Part shown: positions 5,609-9,711 of the stretch, in pieces | Numbering within the stretch: position 1 is the stretch's first letter | Layout of the letters: every line of letters starts with the position of its first letter | Source of the DNA: Deltaproteobacteria bacterium | Lineage (GTDB): Bacteria; Desulfobacterota; Desulfuromonadia; Desulfuromonadales; Geopsychrobacteraceae | Assembly: GCA_009993495.1 (NCBI GenBank) | Contig: JAACTI010000015.1 | Span: forward strand, 692 to 10,402 | Length of the DNA stretch: 9,711 nt | Direction: 5' to 3' | Position numbers and translations under genes: made by a program | Notes under the pieces: generated by a model | Seen by the model: the letters and a program-made list of their open reading frames with translations, nothing else | The model's database searches: none | What the model was told of the DNA's origin: nothing

Positions 5609-7114
5609 ATGATGAAAACCAAAGTTTCTATTAAAACCGGCCAGGCCCTCAACCAGAAAACTGCCTGCCTGGTGCTGCCGGTTTACGCGGGCAAGCCGCG
5701 TTTTGCCACTTTTGCTGCCCTGGATGAAAAGCTGAGCGGGCAACTGGGTAAATTTTACCGTCAGCGCGAATTCAGTGGCCGCAGGGAGGAGATGCTGCTG
5801 GTGCATGCTGGTCCCGGCCTTGCGTGCGAACGCTTGCTGCTGGTGGGAATGGGGGCACGCAAGCCCCTGACCGCCGCCGGGGGGCGTAACCTGGCCAGTC
5901 AGGTGGCGGATTATCTGACGCAACACCATATTCATGGCGGCCTGATCGACAGCAGTGAGCTGATGACGCCCCGCCGTGATGGCGCTTTGGTCGTGCAGGC
6001 GTTGGCCGAGGGTCTCCTGCTGGCCGGTTATCGTTTTGACCAGTATCTGACAAAAGATGCCAACGAAAAACCATTCCTGCCCGCCGTCGGTCTACTGATT
6101 CCATCGACTCTCGGCAAAAAAAACGCCGAAAAGGCGGTGGCTACCGCCGAGGCCCTGGTCGCCGGTATTTGCCGCGCCCGGGATCTGGTCAATCAGCCCG
6201 GCAATCAGAAATCCCCCGCTTACCTGGCCGAAACGGCGCAACAAATCGCCGCCGACCAGGGGCTGAGCTGCTCCATTCTCGGTCGTGATCAACTGGAAAA
6301 AGAGGGCTTCGGTGCTCTGCTCGCGGTTGCCGGGGGCAGCGAACGCCAGCCTTGTCTCATCACCCTGGAATATCGCGGCGGCGGCCAGGAGGAAGCCCCG
6401 ATTGTCCTGGTCGGTAAGGGGGTGGTGTTTGACGCCGGTGGTATCTCACTGAAACCGGCGGAGAAGATGGATGAAATGAAAATGGATATGGCTGGTGGCG
6501 CGGTGGTTCTGGGCACAATCCAGGCGGTAGCGGCATTGAAATTACCGGTCAACCTGCTGGCGGTGGTGCCGGCGGTGGAAAATCTGCCGTCGGGTAGCGC
6601 TTACCGCCCTGGGGATATTGTTACTTCACTGGCGGGCAAAACCATCGAGGTTCTCAATACCGATGCCGAGGGACGGCTGATTCTGGCCGATGCTCTCACC
6701 TGGGTGCAGCGTTATAATCCCCGGGTTGTGATTGATGTCGCCACCTTGACCGGAGCCTGTATTATTGCCCTGGGGCATCATGCTGCGGCGGTGCTCGGCA
6801 ACCACGAAGGTTTGATTCGTGCCCTGCTCAAGGCTGGAGAAGGTTGCGGTGAGCGCTTGTGGCAACTGCCATTATGGGAGGAGTACCGCGCCCAGATCAA
6901 GGGTGATTTTGCCGACATTAAAAATACCGGCGGGCGCCCGGCAGGCGCGATCACCGCGGCAGCCTTTTTGCAACATTTTGCCGAAAAATATACCTGGGCG
7001 CACCTCGATATTGCCGGCACCGCCTGGGCCGAAAAAAGCAGTCCCGGCGCCCCCAAAGGGGGAACCGGGTTCGGCGTGCGGCTGCTGTTTGAGTATCTGC
7101 GCGCTCAATGCTGA
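5609..7114 (+). CDS. pepA: Leucyl aminopeptidase (peptidase family M17, cytosol aminopeptidase)
   Basis: This enzyme removes N-terminal residues from peptides in the cytoplasm. It is normally a hexamer with two metal ions per subunit (family knowledge). The 501-residue product has all expected ligands and catalytic residues: K270 and D275 in VGKGVVFDAGG, K282 in SLKP, D293 in KMDMAGG, and D352, E354 and R356 in the signature NTDAEGRL (350-357). Residues 1-165 are the variable N-terminal domain and about 180-500 the catalytic domain. Length is close to that of E. coli PepA. Two adjacent ATGs (5609, 5612) could start it. AAAGG (5596-5600) suits the first with an 8-nt gap. AAAAGC (5582-5587) can pair with GCTTTT (5600-5605), which could partly mask that site. 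Some PepA homologues also bind DNA, but nothing here tests that. It converges on ilvN with 2 bp between stops. Confidence 0.95.
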   Translation: MMKTKVSIKTGQALNQKTACLVLPVYAGKPRFATFAALDEKLSGQLGKFYRQREFSGRREEMLLVHAGPGLACERLLLVGMGARKPLTAAGGRNLASQVADYLTQHHIHGGLIDSSELMTPRRDGALVVQALAEGLLLAGYRFDQYLTKDANEKPFLPAVGLLIPSTLGKKNAEKAVATAEALVAGICRARDLVNQPGNQKSPAYLAETAQQIAADQGLSCSILGRDQLEKEGFGALLAVAGGSERQPCLITLEYRGGGQEEAPIVLVGKGVVFDAGGISLKPAEKMDEMKMDMAGGAVVLGTIQAVAALKLPVNLLAVVPAVENLPSGSAYRPGDIVTSLAGKTIEVLNTDAEGRLILADALTWVQRYNPRVVIDVATLTGACIIALGHHAAAVLGNHEGLIRALLKAGEGCGERLWQLPLWEEYRAQIKGDFADIKNTGGRPAGAITAAAFLQHFAEKYTWAHLDIAGTAWAEKSSPGAPKGGTGFGVRLLFEYLRAQC

Positions 7115-7116
7115 AG

Positions 7117-7587
7117 CTATTTTTCCAATGCCGCCACACCCGTGCGGGCAATCTCGACAATATGCTCTTCGCCGATTTGTGCGACAAAGGCATCAATCAT
7201 GCGGGTTGAACCGGCAATCTGGATAAAAAAGCAGTCGTGGTTTTTGTGATCGAGAATTTCAAAAGTGTAGTCTTTTTTCAGGATGTCAAGTTGTTCGGGG
7301 TCGATTTCCAGGCGCACAATCGCCGCTTCGCGCCAGTAGCTGTGGTCGGTATCCAGTTCGCGGGCGGAAATAACTTCGGTGAACTTCTCCAGCTGGCGAA
7401 TCACCTGCAGAACCCTGGCTTCATCGTCTTCGCGCAGGGTAATTGTCATGCGGCTGACTCCGGGTTTGCGTGAGCGACAGACGGTGAGGGTATCGACGTT
7501 GTACATTTTTTTGCGGATCAGCATGGAAACTTTTTGCAGCACCCCAGGGCGATCTTGCATAAAGGCCAGAATGGCACGACGTTTCAT
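7117..7587 (-). CDS. ilvN: Acetohydroxyacid synthase small (regulatory) subunit
   Basis: This subunit activates the catalytic IlvB subunit and confers feedback inhibition, usually by valine. The 156-residue protein has an N-terminal ACT domain (about 1-78, RRAILAFMQDRPGVLQKVSMLI) and the C-terminal small-subunit domain (about 80-156), the usual length for the family. The ATG at 7587 overlaps the ilvB stop as ATGA (7584-7587), so translation is probably coupled. A strong AGGGAGG lies 6 nt upstream inside the end of ilvB. ilvC does not follow: the operon ends here, 2 bp from the stop of convergent pepA, and no terminator is visible between them. The gene symbol could equally be ilvH, since isozymes cannot be told apart from one operon. 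Confidence 0.93.
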   Translation of the reverse strand: MKRRAILAFMQDRPGVLQKVSMLIRKKMYNVDTLTVCRSRKPGVSRMTITLREDDEARVLQVIRQLEKFTEVISARELDTDHSYWREAAIVRLEIDPEQLDILKKDYTFEILDHKNHDCFFIQIAGSTRMIDAFVAQIGEEHIVEIARTGVAALEK

Positions 7588-9335
7588 TTTTTACCTCCCT
7601 TGCGTGCGGGAGTCGGTCGTTTGACGATCATGTCATTAAACCCACCACCCGCCGGAATCATGGGTAAAATCACCTCGGAAGGGTCACAGATAAATTCCAG
7701 CATGATGGCGCCCTGGTGTTCAATGGCTTCCTGGAGAGCCGGGGCGACCTGCTCCAGTTTTTCGACCTTGCGGTAGGGAATGTCATAAGCGGCGGCAATT
7801 TTGCCGTAATCGGGGCTGAGCATGGGGGTGCCCGCATAGCGCCCGTCAAAGAAGAGGGTTTGCCACTGGCGCACCATGCCCAGGTAGCCGTTATTCAGCA
7901 GAATAATTTTCACATCGATTTTATGCTCCATGATGGTGCCCAGTTCCTGCATATTCATTTGGAACCCACCATCACCGCTGATGGACCAGACACGCTCCTT
8001 TGGCCTTGCCAACTTGACCCCTACCGCCATCGGCAGGGAAGCTCCCATGGTACCCGCCCCACCGGAAGCAAACCAGCTGTTCGGGGTTTGATAATTATAA
8101 AAACGTGCCGACATCATCTGGTGCTGACCAACATCGGGCACAATAAGGTCGCGCCCCTCGGTCAGTTCCGACAGTTTTTTGATGATGGTTTTCATCAGCA
8201 GCTTACCGTCATCGCCGGTGCCCTTGGCGATTTCCTGTTGCAGATCCTCGGCCATCACCTGGCGGGACTCGGCGATACTCGCATGCCAGCGCCGCCGTGG
8301 TTTCGAGGTCAGCATGGGGTCATTCACCAGCACATGAAGGGTGCGGTAAACGTCGGCATTAATCGCCACACTGGTTGCGACATTTTTATCGATTTCCGAG
8401 GCGTCGATTTCAACATGAATGACATCGGCATTCTTGGCATATTCATTGAGCTTGCCTGTGACCCGGTCATCGAAACGCATGCCGAATGAAATGAGCAAAT
8501 CGGCGTTCATGATGGCGCGATTGGCCTCAACCGTGCCATGCATGCCCATCATCCCCAAACTCAAAGGGTGATCAGCGGGCATGGCTGAAAGCCCGTGCAG
8601 GGTAAAAGCGACAGGAATACGGTTTTTTTCGGCAAAGCTTTGCAGCAGGGCCCCGGCGTTGCTGTTAATAACGCCGTGACCGCAGAAAATCACCGGTCGT
8701 TCACTGCGATTGATCAGCTCTACCGCTTTTTTTAAGGGTTCTCGCGCCGGGGTTGGATGATAAAAGTAGCCCGGCAGGTGCGGACGATAAGCTGCGGAGT
8801 TAAATTGATACCCCTCGGCGACCGGCTGATTCTGTATGTCTTTGGGAATATCAAGCACCACCGGGCCGAAACGTCCGGTGGTGGCAACATAAAAGGCTTC
8901 ATGCACGGTTCGCTCAATCTCGTCAGCCTGCAAGGGCATATAGGTCTGCTTGCAGATGGGCATCATCACGCCGACAACATCGCTCTCCTGGAAAGCATCG
9001 GTGGCAATCACGCCGGTTGCAACCTGGCCGGTAATTGCCACCATGGCCACCGAATCCATCTGGGCGTCGGCAACCCCGGTCACCAGATTCATGGCACCGG
9101 GCCCCGAGGTTGCCATGCATACGCCAACCTGGGGATCTTCGGTGGACAGGGATGCGCGAGAAACACCCTGAGCCATGAAGGTTGCCCCCTGTTCGTTGCG
9201 TGACATGATAAAGTTGAAGTGTGCCATTTTGTCCATACTGTCGAACACCGGCATAATTGCGCCGCCCGTATAGCCAAAGATGTGGCGCACACCCCGTTCT
9301 TTGAGGGCGCGCAGCAGAAGTTCTTTTCCGGTCAT
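7584..9335 (-). CDS. ilvB: Acetohydroxyacid synthase large (catalytic) subunit
   Basis: This thiamine-diphosphate enzyme condenses two pyruvates to acetolactate, or pyruvate with 2-oxobutyrate to acetohydroxybutyrate, the first common step of valine, leucine and isoleucine synthesis. The 583-residue product has the N-terminal domain with predicted catalytic E48 (in RNEQGA), SGPGAMNLVTG (78-88), a middle FAD domain (about 195-340) with RFDDRVTGK (287-295), and the C-terminal cofactor domain with the GDGGFQMN...NN motif (454-482). The start at 9335 is chosen because GAGGA (9340-9344) lies 4 nt upstream and homologues begin at MTGKELL. An in-frame ATG at 9398 would add 21 residues but has a poor ribosome binding site. 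Most family members have His before the catalytic Glu-Gln-Gly where this one has Asn47. A weak promoter (TTGCAT 9431-9436, TAGACT 9407-9412, minus strand, 18-bp spacer) overlaps an inverted repeat. Confidence 0.95.
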   Translation of the reverse strand: MTGKELLLRALKERGVRHIFGYTGGAIMPVFDSMDKMAHFNFIMSRNEQGATFMAQGVSRASLSTEDPQVGVCMATSGPGAMNLVTGVADAQMDSVAMVAITGQVATGVIATDAFQESDVVGVMMPICKQTYMPLQADEIERTVHEAFYVATTGRFGPVVLDIPKDIQNQPVAEGYQFNSAAYRPHLPGYFYHPTPAREPLKKAVELINRSERPVIFCGHGVINSNAGALLQSFAEKNRIPVAFTLHGLSAMPADHPLSLGMMGMHGTVEANRAIMNADLLISFGMRFDDRVTGKLNEYAKNADVIHVEIDASEIDKNVATSVAINADVYRTLHVLVNDPMLTSKPRRRWHASIAESRQVMAEDLQQEIAKGTGDDGKLLMKTIIKKLSELTEGRDLIVPDVGQHQMMSARFYNYQTPNSWFASGGAGTMGASLPMAVGVKLARPKERVWSISGDGGFQMNMQELGTIMEHKIDVKIILLNNGYLGMVRQWQTLFFDGRYAGTPMLSPDYGKIAAAYDIPYRKVEKLEQVAPALQEAIEHQGAIMLEFICDPSEVILPMIPAGGGFNDMIVKRPTPARKGGKK

Positions 9336-9418
9336 TTTATCCTCACAGTTGGTGGGGGTGGTTTTCAGCCGCACAATTGGGCTTCGGTATGTCAGCATGA
9401 ACGCCTAGTCTAACGTGC

Positions 9419-9436
9419 TTGCATTTAATCATGCAA
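9419..9436. promoter_or_regulatory. Inverted repeat in the ilvB-serA divergent region, possible operator
   Basis: TTGCAT (9419-9424) and ATGCAA (9431-9436) are exact inverted repeats 6 bp apart, and a further TTGCAA follows at 9444-9449. The right arm overlaps the best -35 candidate for ilvB. The symmetry and spacing suit a dimeric regulator site. No regulator can be named from the sequence. Confidence 0.35.
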
Positions 9437-9507
9437 TCGGCCCTTGCAAAATAAAAAGTGAGACGATTTTCTTGGGATGCGAATCCTGAATCGGTCGCGC
9501 CTCTCCC

Positions 9508-9536
9508 TTGACATGCCGGGGCGCTGTTGCTAGATT
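9508..9536 (+). promoter_or_regulatory. Sigma70 promoter of serA
   Basis: A perfect -35 TTGACA (9508-9513), a 17-bp spacer and TAGATT (9531-9536, 4/6 match to the -10) lead to an expected start near 9543. This gives an mRNA leader of about 44 nt before the serA ATG. Confidence 0.75.
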
Positions 9537-9549
9537 GCGCGCTGCAGTT

Positions 9550-9571
9550 AAAGGCCATTTTGACGGCCTTT
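9550..9571 (+). promoter_or_regulatory. Leader hairpin just upstream of the serA ribosome binding site
   Basis: AAAGGCC (9550-9556) pairs exactly with GGCCTTT (9565-9571) around an 8-nt loop. The stem can extend by a T·G and a T-A pair into 9572-9573, touching the start of the AGGGAG ribosome binding site (9573-9578). It falls within the predicted 5' leader and could affect mRNA stability or translation. No T tract follows, so it is not a terminator. Confidence 0.5.
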
Positions 9572-9586
9572 GAGGGAGCTTGCGGT

Positions 9587-9711
9587 ATGAAAATTCTGGT
9601 AGCAGATCGGCTTTCACGGGCAGGGCTCGATATCTTTGCCGCGGCCGACAATATCGAGCTGGACTATCAGCCGGATCTGACCGAACAACAGTTGCTCGAA
9701 GCGGTCAGTGA
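9587..9711 (+). CDS. serA: D-3-phosphoglycerate dehydrogenase, N-terminal fragment (cut by window end)
   Basis: Only the first 41 codons are present. The sequence MKILVADRLSRAGLDIF, followed by an EQQLLEAVS segment, matches the start of the substrate-binding domain of 2-hydroxyacid dehydrogenases of the SerA type, which oxidise 3-phosphoglycerate in the first step of serine synthesis. The NAD-binding domain and C-terminal regulatory part lie beyond the window, so another member of the 2-hydroxyacid dehydrogenase family is possible. ATG 9587 has AGGGAG at 9573-9578 with an 8-nt gap, plus a clear promoter and a leader hairpin upstream. It is divergent from ilvB, so both amino acid pathways share this control region. 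Confidence 0.75.
   Translation, partial: MKILVADRLSRAGLDIFAAADNIELDYQPDLTEQQLLEAVS

Noticed and set aside
9336..9398. N-terminally extended ilvB starting at ATG 9398
   Set aside because: The ATG at 9335 has a better ribosome binding site and matches the family start. The extra 21 residues have no expected counterpart and would overlap the likely transcript start region near 9400.
9336..9460. T-box or peptide attenuator leader for ilvB
   Set aside because: The space between likely promoter and start is about 65 nt, too short for a T-box. There is no separate leader ORF rich in Leu, Val or Ile codons with its own stop, and no terminator hairpin.

Overview
The window looks like chromosomal DNA of a Gram-negative bacterium of moderate GC content with compact, mostly housekeeping gene content. 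The genes are a CheV-type chemotaxis coupling protein, a selenium-dependent tRNA-modifying enzyme, a bacterial-type initiator tRNA with encoded CCA, PepA and a two-subunit acetohydroxyacid synthase. This would suit the Desulfuromonadales/Geobacter-Pelobacter side of the former Deltaproteobacteria. That placement is an impression from the protein sequences and was not computed. No phage, plasmid, transposon or CRISPR genes are visible.

Layout. Positions 1-391 hold no convincing gene but are dense in structure: two strong hairpins, a third AT-rich inverted repeat followed by a T tract, and a minus-strand promoter-like pair that could drive a transcript of about 65 nt ending at a strong intrinsic terminator. 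A cheV-like gene (392-1351, +) faces a gene for a cytoplasmic protein of nine Sel1/TPR-like repeats (1391-2539, -). An initiator tRNA gene follows on the minus strand (2754-2830) with a near-consensus promoter and its own terminator. Divergent from it is mnmH (selU), tRNA 2-selenouridine synthase (3001-4056, TTG start). A 58-bp structured junction containing a possible 14-codon leader ORF leads to an unrecognised 435-residue protein with a C-terminal cysteine cluster (4115-5422).

A 186-bp intergenic stretch then carries three successive imperfect palindromes before pepA (leucyl aminopeptidase, 5609-7114, +). pepA converges on the ilvBN operon with only 2 bp between stop codons. ilvB (7584-9335) and ilvN (7117-7587) overlap by ATGA on the minus strand. 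A divergent 251-bp region separates ilvB from the start of a serA-like D-3-phosphoglycerate dehydrogenase gene, which has a clear promoter and leader hairpin and is cut by the window end.

Functional themes. The right end concerns amino acid metabolism: branched-chain synthesis, serine synthesis and peptide turnover. The middle concerns translation: initiator tRNA and wobble-uridine selenation of tRNA. The left end concerns signalling. The items most worth following up are the unknown protein paired with mnmH and its structured leader, the + strand-biased hairpin array before pepA, and the candidate C-rich-loop small RNA at the left edge.
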